Assembly: GCF_009765755.1 (NCBI RefSeq)
Contig: NZ_LMUV01000002.1
Span: forward strand, 705,693 to 769,692
Length of the DNA: 64,000 nucleotides
Reading direction: 5' to 3'
Origin: Rhodanobacter sp. L36
GTDB lineage: Bacteria > Pseudomonadota > Gammaproteobacteria > Xanthomonadales > Rhodanobacteraceae
The position numbers were made by a program, and so were the translations under genes. The first letter of the stretch is position 1. Every line of letters begins with the position of its first letter. A model generated the notes under the pieces. It did no database searches and had not been told where the DNA came from. It saw nothing but the letters and a program-made list of their open reading frames with translations. Shown here piece after piece: positions 19,909 to 29,086 of the stretch.

Positions 19909-20766
19909 ATGCGTAGCAAATTGTTCGTGCCCGGCGCGCGGCCGGAGCTGTTTGCCAAGGCGCTGGCCGGCGAGGCCGATGCGCTGTCATTCGATCTGGA
20001 GGATTCCGTCGTCGAAGCTCGCAAGGCCGAGGCACGCGAAACTGTCGCGCGGTTCGTCGCCAGTGACGACGTCACGCATGCGGACAAGCTCATCATCGTG
20101 CGGACCAACGCGCCGGACTCGGCGCATTTCGCGGAAGACATCACAGCGGTCGCGCTGCCGAATGTCACGCTGATCAACCTGCCCAAGATCGAATCGCCGG
20201 AAGCATTGCTCCGTGCGATCGCGATGATCGAAAACGCCGAGCACGCGAACGGCGTGAAGCAACCGATCGGCCTGCTGGTGAATATCGAAACGCCGCTGGC
20301 GCTGGCGCATGCCGCACAGATCGCCGGCGCGCATCCACGTGTGGCCGGGCTGCAACTCGGGCTGGGCGACCTGTTCGAACCGCACGGCATCGACCGCACC
20401 GACGCACGCCATGTGCACGCGTCGATGTTTGCGCTGCGCATGGCTGCGGCGCAGGCGAACGTGTTCGCGATGGACGGCGCGTTCGCCACGCTGGACAACG
20501 ATGAAGGCTATGCCGTAGAAGCGCGCATGGCGCGTGGGCTGGGCTTCGTCGGCAAGAGCTGCATCCATCCGCGGCAGGTCTCGCTTGCGAATGCGGTCTT
20601 CGCAGCGACGGATGACGAACTCGAAGCGGCGCGACGCATCGTCGATGCCGCGAACGCGCCGGGACGTTCGTCGAACGGTGCCTTCGTGGTCGATGGAAAG
20701 ATGATCGACCTGCCCTTTCTCAAACGCGCGCAAGTCCTGCTTGCCGCATCGCGAAAATCGAACTGA
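19909..20766 (+). CDS. CitE-like CoA-ester lyase (HpcH/HpaI family)
   Basis: A 285-residue TIM-barrel enzyme. MRSKLFVPGARPELFAKAL opens the family, FDLEDSVVEARK carries acidic residues that bind magnesium, LINLPKIES and LLVNIETPLAL are barrel strands, and GKSCIHPRQV is the C-terminal hallmark of the citrate lyase beta-like group. Members cleave malyl-, citramalyl- or citryl-CoA. Alpha and gamma citrate lyase subunits are absent here, so it more likely acts alone on a CoA ester such as citramalyl- or malyl-CoA. Its stop overlaps the start of the transporter gene as TGATG, which couples the two. Confidence 0.87.
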   Translation: MRSKLFVPGARPELFAKALAGEADALSFDLEDSVVEARKAEARETVARFVASDDVTHADKLIIVRTNAPDSAHFAEDITAVALPNVTLINLPKIESPEALLRAIAMIENAEHANGVKQPIGLLVNIETPLALAHAAQIAGAHPRVAGLQLGLGDLFEPHGIDRTDARHVHASMFALRMAAAQANVFAMDGAFATLDNDEGYAVEARMARGLGFVGKSCIHPRQVSLANAVFAATDDELEAARRIVDAANAPGRSSNGAFVVDGKMIDLPFLKRAQVLLAASRKSN

Positions 20767-23150
20767 TGCGCGCCTTTTTTTGCATGCTGCTGATGGCGAT
20801 CGCCACGCCGCTATACGCGCAAAGCCTCGCGCCGTTGAACAGCGGTCGGCTGCCTTCGCTGGCGTCGACCACGCCGTTGCGCAGCATCATGGTGGTCGAC
20901 GGCACGCCGATTGCGTTGTCGGACAACGCAGCCTGGCGACTCGACGACGCGCACAAGGGATGGACGCCGTTGTCGTTGCCGTCCGGCGCGCCGCGTTTCG
21001 ATCAGGTCGTCGAAGGCGGCAGCAGTGCGTGGCTACTGCTCGATGCGACAGACAATGAAATCTCGGCCGTGGCGCGGCTTCATCTCGCCAACGGCGCATT
21101 GAATATCGACGCGCCGATTTCACTGCCCGCGCCACTCCGCGACGCGCGCGGCACGTGGTCGTCGGACACGCTTTCCATCGCCGGCATCGGCGCAAACGGC
21201 AAGGCGCAGCTGTTGCAGTACAACCCGACAGCGGAGCATCCGGCGTGGAGTGCGATCGCCGGCTGGCCGGGTGCGCAGCCGCCGACATCGTTGATCGCCA
21301 GTTCGTCGGCCGTGCTGCTTTCAGTGAAGGATGTCGCGGGCGGCACGGAACATTTGTTGCGCTGGAACAGCGGCACCGGCTGGACGGAACGCGGTCGCGT
21401 GCCTGGGCAAATCGTCGCCGGTTCCGGGCAGATTCTCGGGCAGGCGAACGCCTTGTATCTCGTTCGCGATGCTGCCGGCAGTGGCCCGTCGAAGCTGATG
21501 ACGTTCCAGATGATCACCAGTGCGTGGGCCGTGCTGCCCGGCGCGACCGTGGGCGACACCACCGTCACCGGCGCATGGACCGACGGCATGTTCTGGGCGC
21601 AACGCAGCACCGACGGCTCGCTTTTCGATTTTGGCTACGCGAGCGTGCAGACCACGAAGCATCTGTTGCGCTGGCTGGACTGGCTGGTGATCGTGGTCTA
21701 CCTGTCGGCGATGATCGGCATCGGGCTGTTTTTCTACGTGCGCGAAAAACGCAATTCCACTTCGAGCTTTTTCGTCGGTGGCCGCAGCATTCCGTTCTGG
21801 GCCGCCGGCGTCAGCCTGTACGCGGCCAACACCAGTTCGATCAGTTTCATCGCGATACCGGCGAAGGCGTTCGAGAGCAACTGGCAATACCTCACCAACA
21901 ATCTGATCGCCGTGTTCGGGCTGATGTTCGTCGCGGTGTGGATCGTGCCGCTGCTGCGCCGGCTCGACCTGATGTCGGTGTTCTCGTATCTGGAAACACG
22001 CTTCCATCCCGGCATCCGCATGCTCGCCAGCGCGCTGTGCATCTTCACCCAGCTCGGCAGCCGCATGAGCGTGATTTTGTTTCTGCCGGCGCTCGCGATT
22101 TCCACCATCACCGGCATCAGTGTCACCTGGAGCGTGATCCTGATGGGCGGCTTCACCATCATCTACACCGCGATGGGCGGCATGAAGGCAGTGATATGGA
22201 CCGACTTCGTGCAGGTGATCGTGAAGATGGGGGGCGCGATCTTCGCGATCGGCTTCATCGCGTACGGCTTGCATGGCGGCGTGAAAACAATGATGTCCAC
22301 CGCGATGGCCGAGCACAAGATGCACCTGTTCGATTTCAGCTTCGACCTGACCAAGGCGACGGTTTGGGGTTTCCTTTTTCTGGTGCTGTTCGACGTGGTG
22401 CTCACGTTCCCCAAGGATCAGGTGCTGATGCAGCGCACGCTGTCGACCAAGTCAGACAAGGAAGCCGGCCGTTCGATCTGGATGTTCGCCGCGATGATGA
22501 TTCCCGGCGGCTTCATTTTCTACATGATCGGCACCGCGCTGTTCGTGTTCTACAAGGCGCACCCGGAGCGCATGAATCCGCTGCTGCCGATCGATGCGAC
22601 CTTTCCGCTGTTCATCGCCGCGGAGCTGCCGATGGGCGTGACCGGGCTGATCATCGCGGGCATCTTCGCCGCGGCGATGGCGACGCTGTCGGGCATCATG
22701 AACAGCGTCGCGACATTGATCTCGGTGGATTTCTACGACCGCCTGGTGAAGGATTCCTCGCAGAAGAAAAGCGTGTTCTTCGCCGAGGCGATGACGATCA
22801 TGGTCGGCCTCACCGGCATCGGTCTCGCGCTACTGCTTTCGCGCTTCGATGTGCATTCGCTGTTCGACGTGTCGATCGAACTGGCGGGGCTGCTCGGCGG
22901 CGGCTTCGCCGGTGCATACCCGCTGGGCATGTTCACCCGCCGCGCCAATTCGCCGGGCGTGGCCATCGGCATCGGCGCCAGCATCTGCCTGACCCTGGTG
23001 GCGTGGTGGTTCAAGCTGGTGCATCCGTATTTCTACCTGGCGATCTCGATCCTGTTGTGCATCGTGATCGGTTATGTGGCGAGCCTGTTCTTTCCGGCGC
23101 CGACGCGTTCGCTGAAAGGGCTGACCATCTATTCCGATGAAGGCCATTGA
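20766..23150 (+). CDS. Sodium:solute symporter with N-terminal beta-propeller domain
   Basis: A 794-residue fusion. Residues 1-19 form a signal sequence (FFCMLLMAIATPLYA). Residues 20-300 have repeated W- and G-rich strand patterns (AWRLDDAHKGWTPLSLP, WSAIAGWPGAQPP, GTGWTERGRVPGQIVAG), fitting a kelch-type propeller in the periplasm. From about residue 304 a full SSS-family transporter with about 13 helices follows (LDWLVIVVYLSAMIGIGLFF, FFVGGRSIPFWAAGVSLYA). Propeller-SSS fusions are linked to sialic acid or other sugar-acid uptake in some bacteria, but the substrate here is unknown. Coupling to the CitE-like gene hints at an organic acid or sugar acid. Confidence 0.88.
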   Translation: MRAFFCMLLMAIATPLYAQSLAPLNSGRLPSLASTTPLRSIMVVDGTPIALSDNAAWRLDDAHKGWTPLSLPSGAPRFDQVVEGGSSAWLLLDATDNEISAVARLHLANGALNIDAPISLPAPLRDARGTWSSDTLSIAGIGANGKAQLLQYNPTAEHPAWSAIAGWPGAQPPTSLIASSSAVLLSVKDVAGGTEHLLRWNSGTGWTERGRVPGQIVAGSGQILGQANALYLVRDAAGSGPSKLMTFQMITSAWAVLPGATVGDTTVTGAWTDGMFWAQRSTDGSLFDFGYASVQTTKHLLRWLDWLVIVVYLSAMIGIGLFFYVREKRNSTSSFFVGGRSIPFWAAGVSLYAANTSSISFIAIPAKAFESNWQYLTNNLIAVFGLMFVAVWIVPLLRRLDLMSVFSYLETRFHPGIRMLASALCIFTQLGSRMSVILFLPALAISTITGISVTWSVILMGGFTIIYTAMGGMKAVIWTDFVQVIVKMGGAIFAIGFIAYGLHGGVKTMMSTAMAEHKMHLFDFSFDLTKATVWGFLFLVLFDVVLTFPKDQVLMQRTLSTKSDKEAGRSIWMFAAMMIPGGFIFYMIGTALFVFYKAHPERMNPLLPIDATFPLFIAAELPMGVTGLIIAGIFAAAMATLSGIMNSVATLISVDFYDRLVKDSSQKKSVFFAEAMTIMVGLTGIGLALLLSRFDVHSLFDVSIELAGLLGGGFAGAYPLGMFTRRANSPGVAIGIGASICLTLVAWWFKLVHPYFYLAISILLCIVIGYVASLFFPAPTRSLKGLTIYSDEGH

Positions 23151-23266
23151 GATGGCGCGACAATCACTTCCGGCACCCGCGCCAGCGCACCGCAGATGCG
23201 ATCATGACTTGCCGTCTGTGCACGGACCGCAACGCAAGGACTGCGCCGCCTGAACAGTGAGACGCC

Positions 23267-24151
23267 GTGGATACCCAGTTCCTGCATACCTTCATCACCA
23301 TCGTCGACCAGGGTTCGATGGCTGCCGCCGCACGCGTGCTGAACATCACGCCTGCCGCCGTCGCGCAGCAGATCCGCACGCTGGAGCGCGAGATCGGCGC
23401 CACGCTCATCGCCCGTGTCGGTCGCACGGTAAGCGTCACTGAAGAAGGCTCGCGCATCCTGCAACGATCGCGCGACCTGCTGCGCAACGTGGCCGACCTG
23501 CGCAGCGTGGCGAACGAAAACGGTGTGTCCGGCGAGCTTCGCCTGGGTGCCTGCCCTACCGCTCTGGCCGGCATGTTGCCGGACGTGCTGGCGCTGATGG
23601 TGGAAACCTTTCCGCAGATCAACGTGTTCATCAAGCCGGGCTATTCGGCCGATCTCTATCGCGCGGTGGAGACGGGCGACCTCGACGCAGCGATGGTGCT
23701 GCAGGCGCCTTACGCGCTGCCCAAGACCTGCGAATGGCAACTGCTGCGCGAGGAGCCGCTGATCGTGCTGGCGCCATCGAGCATGGCCGATCGCAACCCG
23801 CATGAATTGCTCGCGACGCAACCGCTGATCCGCTACGACCGCAATCAGTGGGGTGGACGCCAGGCCGACGAATACATGCGCATCAACGGCATCGTGCCGC
23901 GCGAGCGCTTCGAACTGAACGCATTGAACGCGATCGCCGTGATGGTCGATCGCGGCCTCGGCGTATCACTCGTGCCGGACTGGGCGCAGCCTTGGCCCGA
24001 AGGCCTGAATCTCGCGCGCATTCCATTGCCTTGCCCTGCGGTGCCGCGACGCATCGGCATCGTGTGGTCGCGCTCCAGCGTGCGCGTGCGGCTGGTCACG
24101 GTGTTCCTGCAGGAAAGCCGAAAGGCGATGAAAGCCAAGCCGCCGCGCTGA
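23267..24151 (+). CDS. LysR-family transcriptional regulator
   Basis: A 294-residue regulator with GTG start. The N-terminal winged helix (TFITIVDQGSMAAAARVLNI, then TPAAVAQQIRTLEREIGATL) is typical, and the rest is a periplasmic-binding-protein-like effector domain. It follows the transporter gene after 116 bases on the same strand, and probably controls the CitE-like/symporter pair or the receptor gene that follows. A terminator overlaps its stop codon. The effector is unknown. Confidence 0.9.
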   Translation: MDTQFLHTFITIVDQGSMAAAARVLNITPAAVAQQIRTLEREIGATLIARVGRTVSVTEEGSRILQRSRDLLRNVADLRSVANENGVSGELRLGACPTALAGMLPDVLALMVETFPQINVFIKPGYSADLYRAVETGDLDAAMVLQAPYALPKTCEWQLLREEPLIVLAPSSMADRNPHELLATQPLIRYDRNQWGGRQADEYMRINGIVPRERFELNALNAIAVMVDRGLGVSLVPDWAQPWPEGLNLARIPLPCPAVPRRIGIVWSRSSVRVRLVTVFLQESRKAMKAKPPR

Positions 24152-24171
24152 CACGCGCGGGCGCTTTTTTT
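24143..24171 (+). terminator. Rho-independent terminator overlapping the lysR stop
   Basis: CCGCGC (24143-24148) pairs with GCGCGG (24155-24160) and is followed by a run of seven T (24165-24171). The stop codon sits in the loop. This isolates the LysR gene from the receptor cluster downstream. Confidence 0.7.
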
Positions 24172-24466
24172 CACTGCGAACGAATTCGATGCGATAGACG
24201 TCCGATGCTGCAAAGCGGCATCTGCGCGCGTCATCGGTAAGCAACAAAAACTAGTCTCTGAACATAGTCCGCGCCAGTTCTACCCACGCTGCGAAGCGCA
24301 TAGGCTCGCTCAAAATCAAGCAAGGGTTGTCCGACGTCGGGGAGGACGTCGCCCTTTCGACCATGCGGCACGACGTTCAACGCGCGACAAGATTGCTCGG
24401 CACAAAAAAGACCAGGTTGGCCATCTCGGCCGGCCAAGGCCACCTAGAACAACCACGAGACACGAC
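24152..24466. other. Leader region of the TonB-dependent receptor gene
   Basis: Besides the lysR terminator, this gap holds the palindrome CCGACGTCGG (24331-24340) and a second GACGTC at 24345-24350, 12 bases apart, and an inverted repeat TTGGCC/GGCCAA at 24417-24437 close to the gene. No confident promoter boxes are seen. The paired GACGTC sites could bind a regulator. Confidence 0.4.
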
Positions 24467-26734
24467 ATGATCAAGCCACTTTCCGCAGCGATCAGCAGCA
24501 TCCTGCTGGTTTCCGTTTTTGCAGGCAGCGTGCATGCACAGAACACCACGAGCACGACGCCGGCCACCGGCACGGCGCCGGCAAAAGATGCCAAGGCAGC
24601 GCAGGACGCGGACAAAAAGAAGGCCGCCAACCTGGGCCAAGTCATCGTCACCGGCACGCGTGCACCCAAGGCGGTGGACGAAATCCCCGGCGCGATCACC
24701 GTGGTCTCCACCGAGGAAGTGCAGCACACGCTGGCGGTGACCGAAGACGCGACGGCCGTGTTGTCCAAGCAGGTGCCGGGCTATTCCGAATCCTCGCAGG
24801 CGATGAGCAACAGCGGCGAAACCCTGCGCGGCCGTGAGCCGCTGCGTTTGTTCGACGGCATTCCGCAAGGCTCGCCGCTGCGCGAGGGCGACCGCAGCGC
24901 CACGTTCACCGACATGGGCATCATCGGCCGCGTCGAGGTGATCAACGGTCCCTCCGCTTCCGAAGGTATCGGCGCCGCCGGCGGCATCATCAACTACATC
25001 TCCAAGGTGCCGACCGAGAACGGCAACCAGACCACTTTCACCACGCGTTACCAGACCCAGGGCCACGACGACAGCGAGAGCTGGAAGACCGGGCTCACCT
25101 TCACGCACAAGGACGATCAGTTCGACATGCTGTTCGCCGCCTCGTACATCGATCGTGGCCTCAGCTACGACGGCAACGGCCGCAGCATCGGCATGAATAC
25201 CAGCGGCTCGCTGGCCGATTCGCGAACCAAGAACCTGTTCTTCAAGGGCGGTTTCAATTTCGGCGACAACAACACGCAACGCCTGCAGGCCACCTACAGC
25301 CACTTCCAGATCAACGGCAAGGGCAAGTACATCCAGGTGCTGGGCTGCCGCGGGCCAACCGACGATCCACCGTGCGCCACGCCGGTCACCAACACGTCGG
25401 TGCGTGGCCAGATCAACGGTTCGGAAGATGCGTTCAACGACTTCGCGCAGTACGCACTGGAATACGACAACACCAACTTCTTCGGTGGCACGCTCAACGT
25501 CACGGCATACAAGGCCGACCAGCAGATGCGTTTCCTGCCGGAGAACGCACCGGAGAAACAGGATCCGCTGATCGCACCGGTCGGCACGCTGTTCGACCAG
25601 TCCGAAATCGACGCACACAAGAAAGGCCTGCGCACTTCGTGGACACGCGATGAACTGTTCAACGTCAGCGGCCTGGAGCTGCATGGTGGCGTCGACATCG
25701 GCAAGGATCAGGCGCAGCAGCGGCTGGCGCTGACCGATCGCCTGTGGGTGCCGCCGATGAACTACAAGAGCCTCGCGCCCTATGCGCAACTCTCGTGGGA
25801 TGTCGGCCCGGTCACGCTCAGTGGCGGCTGGCGCTATGAGGACGACAAGCTCGACGTCAACACGTACCAGTCGACCTGGGCGAACAACCGCGTGATCGTC
25901 CAGGGCGGCAGCCTGAAGTACAAGGAGAACCTCAAGAACCTGGGTGCCATCTGGCGCATCAACGACGAATGGTCGACCTACTACTCGTACAGCCAGGGCT
26001 TCACCTTGCCGAACGTCGGCATCCCGTTGCGCAATATCAACATCCCGGGCCAGTCGGTGGATCGCATCAGCGGCCTGAAGGACATCGTGTTCGACAACAA
26101 CGAATTCGGTTTCAACTGGCGCGGCGAACACGGCGCGTTCGGCGCGACGCATTACATTTCCAAATCCAAGTTCGGCGCCTCGCTGTCGGTCAGCCCGACT
26201 ACCTCGGATTTCATCCTGAGTCGTGCGCCGGTGCGCATTACCGGCACCGAAGTCACTGGCGAGTGGCGCTTCAATTCCGATTTCAAGATCAACGCGCTGT
26301 ACTCGCAGATCAAAGGTTACACCGCGTTCTGGGGTGCCGACCCGGCCGGCGCCTATGCGGGCGGCGGACTGAAGGAGCCGCTGGGCATCAACAACATCAG
26401 CCCGAACAAGTTCGTGACGGTGTTCACCTGGAACTTCCTGCCCAACGCCGACGCCACGATTGATTCCACCTCGCTGTTCGGCCGGCATATCTCCGGCAGC
26501 GACACGCGTGCCTATGACGGCCAGACCTTCAGCTATGAGGAACAGACCCATGGCTACACGCTGTTCGACCTCGGCGTGGACTACGACATGTATCGTTATG
26601 GCAAGCTCTCGCTCGGTGTCGAGAACTTGTTGAACAAGCAATACATCCTCACCTGGTCGCAGGTGCCGGGCTACCAGAATTACTGGGCCGGCCGCGGTCG
26701 GGTCACCTCGCTGACGTACTCGATCACGTTCTGA
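24467..26734 (+). CDS. TonB-dependent outer membrane receptor
   Basis: A 755-residue receptor. A signal peptide covers residues 1-25 (ending SVHA before QNTTST), then a linker of about 25 residues rich in T, A and K. The plug domain follows (VIVTGTRAPKAVDEIPGAIT, DGIPQGSPLREGDRS, GRVEVINGPSASEGIGAAGG). The 22-strand barrel runs to the terminal SLTYSITF, whose last F is the BAM signal. The plug looks like the siderophore or catecholate group, but the neighbours are carbohydrate genes, so either iron chelates or oligosaccharides could be the ligand. It starts the plus-strand cluster with GH127. Confidence 0.93.
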   Translation: MIKPLSAAISSILLVSVFAGSVHAQNTTSTTPATGTAPAKDAKAAQDADKKKAANLGQVIVTGTRAPKAVDEIPGAITVVSTEEVQHTLAVTEDATAVLSKQVPGYSESSQAMSNSGETLRGREPLRLFDGIPQGSPLREGDRSATFTDMGIIGRVEVINGPSASEGIGAAGGIINYISKVPTENGNQTTFTTRYQTQGHDDSESWKTGLTFTHKDDQFDMLFAASYIDRGLSYDGNGRSIGMNTSGSLADSRTKNLFFKGGFNFGDNNTQRLQATYSHFQINGKGKYIQVLGCRGPTDDPPCATPVTNTSVRGQINGSEDAFNDFAQYALEYDNTNFFGGTLNVTAYKADQQMRFLPENAPEKQDPLIAPVGTLFDQSEIDAHKKGLRTSWTRDELFNVSGLELHGGVDIGKDQAQQRLALTDRLWVPPMNYKSLAPYAQLSWDVGPVTLSGGWRYEDDKLDVNTYQSTWANNRVIVQGGSLKYKENLKNLGAIWRINDEWSTYYSYSQGFTLPNVGIPLRNINIPGQSVDRISGLKDIVFDNNEFGFNWRGEHGAFGATHYISKSKFGASLSVSPTTSDFILSRAPVRITGTEVTGEWRFNSDFKINALYSQIKGYTAFWGADPAGAYAGGGLKEPLGINNISPNKFVTVFTWNFLPNADATIDSTSLFGRHISGSDTRAYDGQTFSYEEQTHGYTLFDLGVDYDMYRYGKLSLGVENLLNKQYILTWSQVPGYQNYWAGRGRVTSLTYSITF

Positions 26735-26802
26735 AAGGCATGACGGGAACGGGCCGCGCACGGATACATGCCGTGCCGCGGCAACATGAAGGAAACCCGT
26801 TG

Positions 26803-28116
26803 ATGATCGACGTTGCCCGACGGCACCGCATCGCACCGCGTCTTGTGTGTGCACTGTCGCTGATCGTTTTCTGCTGTGGCCTTCCGCGATCAACGCAGGC
26901 CGCGTCGCCACTGCCGCCAGCGTCACCCGCGTCGCAGGGTTTCTCGGCCGAACGGCTGCAGCGACTGCACGAATTCCTCGATGGCGCCACCGACGAACAC
27001 GGCTATCTCGGCGCGGTATCGCTGATCGCCCGCAACGGCAAGCTGATCGAATGGCGCGCTTACGGCCATAGTGATCTGGCGCGCAGCAAACCGATGCGTC
27101 CGGATTCGATCTTCCGCATCTACTCGATGAGCAAGACCATCACGTCGGTCGCGGTGATGATGCTGGTCGAGGAAGGCAAGATCACGCTGGAAGATCCGGT
27201 CTCGCGTTACCTGCCCGGCTTCGATCATCCGCAGGTGCTGATCGGCGGCAGTGTCGATGCGCCGAAGCTGCGGCCGTCCGACAAGCCGGTGACGTTGCAC
27301 GCGCTGCTCACGCACACGGCGGGTTATCCGGCCGGGCTGAAAGACGAGGAAATCGCCACGCGGCGGATGGAACGGATCGATCCGCACGGCGCGAGCGACC
27401 TGCGCGATTTCGCCGAACGCATGAGCCGCGTGCCGCTCGCTGCCGATCCGGGCACGCGCTTCGGTTACGACGGCGCATCGATCGAACTGATGGCGCGCGT
27501 GGTCGAGGTGGTTTCCGGCCAATCGTTCGACAGCTTCCTGAAGCAACGCATCTTCGAACCGTTGCAGATGCGCGACACCGGATTCAGCGTGCCGGCGGCG
27601 CAACGATGGCGCGTGGTCGACATCACCACGACGAACACGGACGGCCATCTGGAAATCGCCAAAGGCCCGAGCGCCGTGCATCCGGGCGTGGCACTCAACC
27701 CCTACACCAGCGGCGCCGGTGGTTTGTATTCCACCGCCGCCGATTACGCGCGCTTTGCACAGATGCTGCTCGACGGCGGTACGCTGGACGGACACACCTT
27801 GCTGGGACGAAAAACCGTGGAACTGATGATGCGCAACCACCTCACCATGCTGAATCCGCCGGTGACGCAATTCAGCGACGCCGAAGGTTTCGGCATCGGC
27901 GGCTCGGTGGTGATCGACGCGGCGCGGCGCGGGCAGCTCGGCTCGAACGGCCAGTTCGGCTGGACCGGCGCGGCATCGACCTACTACACCGTCGATCCAC
28001 AGGAACATCTGGTCGCGATCCTGATGCTGCAGCATCTGCCGCGCGATGATGGCGGCAAGGATCTGCCGCGCATCAGCCGCAACTTCTACGACCTCGTTTA
28101 CCAGGCGCTGCAATGA
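26803..28116 (+). CDS. Exported serine hydrolase, beta-lactamase/esterase fold
   Basis: A 437-residue periplasmic or secreted enzyme of the class C beta-lactamase/esterase group. The signal peptide covers residues 1-34 (ALSLIVFCCGLPRSTQAA). The nucleophile S108 and base K111 are in YSMSKTIT. The usual YxN motif reads Y222-D-G, which differs from the standard. The third motif is probably FGWTGAASTY. The start at 26803 has GAAGGA at a good distance. In this family activity is more often on esters or D-amino acid peptides than on antibiotics. In a sugar cluster it could remove acetyl or feruloyl esters. Its stop overlaps the ribokinase start by four bases. Confidence 0.87.
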   Translation: MIDVARRHRIAPRLVCALSLIVFCCGLPRSTQAASPLPPASPASQGFSAERLQRLHEFLDGATDEHGYLGAVSLIARNGKLIEWRAYGHSDLARSKPMRPDSIFRIYSMSKTITSVAVMMLVEEGKITLEDPVSRYLPGFDHPQVLIGGSVDAPKLRPSDKPVTLHALLTHTAGYPAGLKDEEIATRRMERIDPHGASDLRDFAERMSRVPLAADPGTRFGYDGASIELMARVVEVVSGQSFDSFLKQRIFEPLQMRDTGFSVPAAQRWRVVDITTTNTDGHLEIAKGPSAVHPGVALNPYTSGAGGLYSTAADYARFAQMLLDGGTLDGHTLLGRKTVELMMRNHLTMLNPPVTQFSDAEGFGIGGSVVIDAARRGQLGSNGQFGWTGAASTYYTVDPQEHLVAILMLQHLPRDDGGKDLPRISRNFYDLVYQALQ

Positions 28117-29054
28117 GCGGCGCACGCAGTGTGCTGGTGGCCGGATCGGCCAATCTCGATTTCGTGGTGCGCGCGGCGCATGTACCGGCGCCTGGCGAAA
28201 CCATTCTCGGGCGTGCGTTCGAAACATTTCCCGGCGGCAAGGGTGCGAATCAGGCCGTCGCCTGCGCGCGCGCCGGCGGCGCGCCCACACGCATGTTGCT
28301 CGCGTTGGGCGACGACGATTTTTCCAAGCCACTCGAAGCTTCGCTGCGCGATGCCGGCGTGCAACTCGAGCTGATCCGCTCGCACAGCGAACCGACCGGT
28401 GTCGCCTTCGTCTGTCTTTCCGACAACGCCGAAAACGCGATCACCGTGGCGCCTGGCGCGAACAGTTCCTTGCGTCCCGAACACCTGCCATCGCTCGACG
28501 GTGTGTCGCACCTGCTGATGCAGTTGGAGACGCCGCTGGAAAGCGTCGAAGCGTGGGCGATCGCAGCACGCGACGCGAAAGTTTCCGTGGTGCTGAACGC
28601 GGCGCCGGCGCATCCGCTTTCCGCCGCGCTGATGTCGGCCATCGACATCCTCATCGTCAACGAAGGCGAGCTGGCGGAACTCAGCGGCGTCCGTCGTCGC
28701 ATCGCCAAAGGTATCGCCGCACTCGATGTGCCATGCGTGGTGGTGACGCTGGGCGAACGCGGATGCTGCGCGCGCATTGATGGCCAGTACGTGTTGCAAC
28801 CTGCTTTCAAAGTCGAAGCGGTGGACACCACCGGTGCCGGCGACACCTTCTGCGGCACGCTGGTCGCCGCCCTCAGTCAGGGCATGCCGTTCGCACAAGC
28901 CTTGCGTCGCGCGAGCGCTGCATCCGCGCTTGCGTGCACGCGCATGGGTGCGCAGACCGGCGTGCCCGCGCATGCCGAAGTCGAGAGCATGCTGGCCGCC
29001 AACACCGCGAGCCAGTCCACCGACGACCTCGCCGCGTACTGCGGTTTCGACTGA
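28113..29054 (+). CDS. rbsK: Ribokinase (PfkB family)
   Basis: A 313-residue cytoplasmic sugar kinase. It shows GSANLDFVVRAAHVPAPGET at the start, FPGGKGANQAVACARAG for sugar binding, VVTLGERG and DTTGAGDTFCGTLVAAL with the catalytic aspartate. This set is that of ribokinase, though other pentoses or 2-deoxyribose are possible substrates. Its start overlaps the serine hydrolase stop (ATGA) and the next gene begins 32 bases on, so it sits within an operon. With a GH127 enzyme two genes downstream, a pentose or a product of it is a fair guess for the substrate. Confidence 0.9.
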   Translation: MSGARSVLVAGSANLDFVVRAAHVPAPGETILGRAFETFPGGKGANQAVACARAGGAPTRMLLALGDDDFSKPLEASLRDAGVQLELIRSHSEPTGVAFVCLSDNAENAITVAPGANSSLRPEHLPSLDGVSHLLMQLETPLESVEAWAIAARDAKVSVVLNAAPAHPLSAALMSAIDILIVNEGELAELSGVRRRIAKGIAALDVPCVVVTLGERGCCARIDGQYVLQPAFKVEAVDTTGAGDTFCGTLVAALSQGMPFAQALRRASAASALACTRMGAQTGVPAHAEVESMLAANTASQSTDDLAAYCGFD

Positions 29055-29086
29055 TCGACTTCCCCACTTCCCCGAGCCCGCACTGC

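Noticed and set aside
24377-26926. A frame of about 850 codons opposite the first TonB receptor
   Set aside because: It is a mirror frame of a well-supported gene with no domain of its own.
28934-29086. Upstream extension of the barrel/SUMF1 frame into the ribokinase gene
   Set aside because: It is out of frame with the ribokinase coding sequence; the ATG at 29087 fits better.
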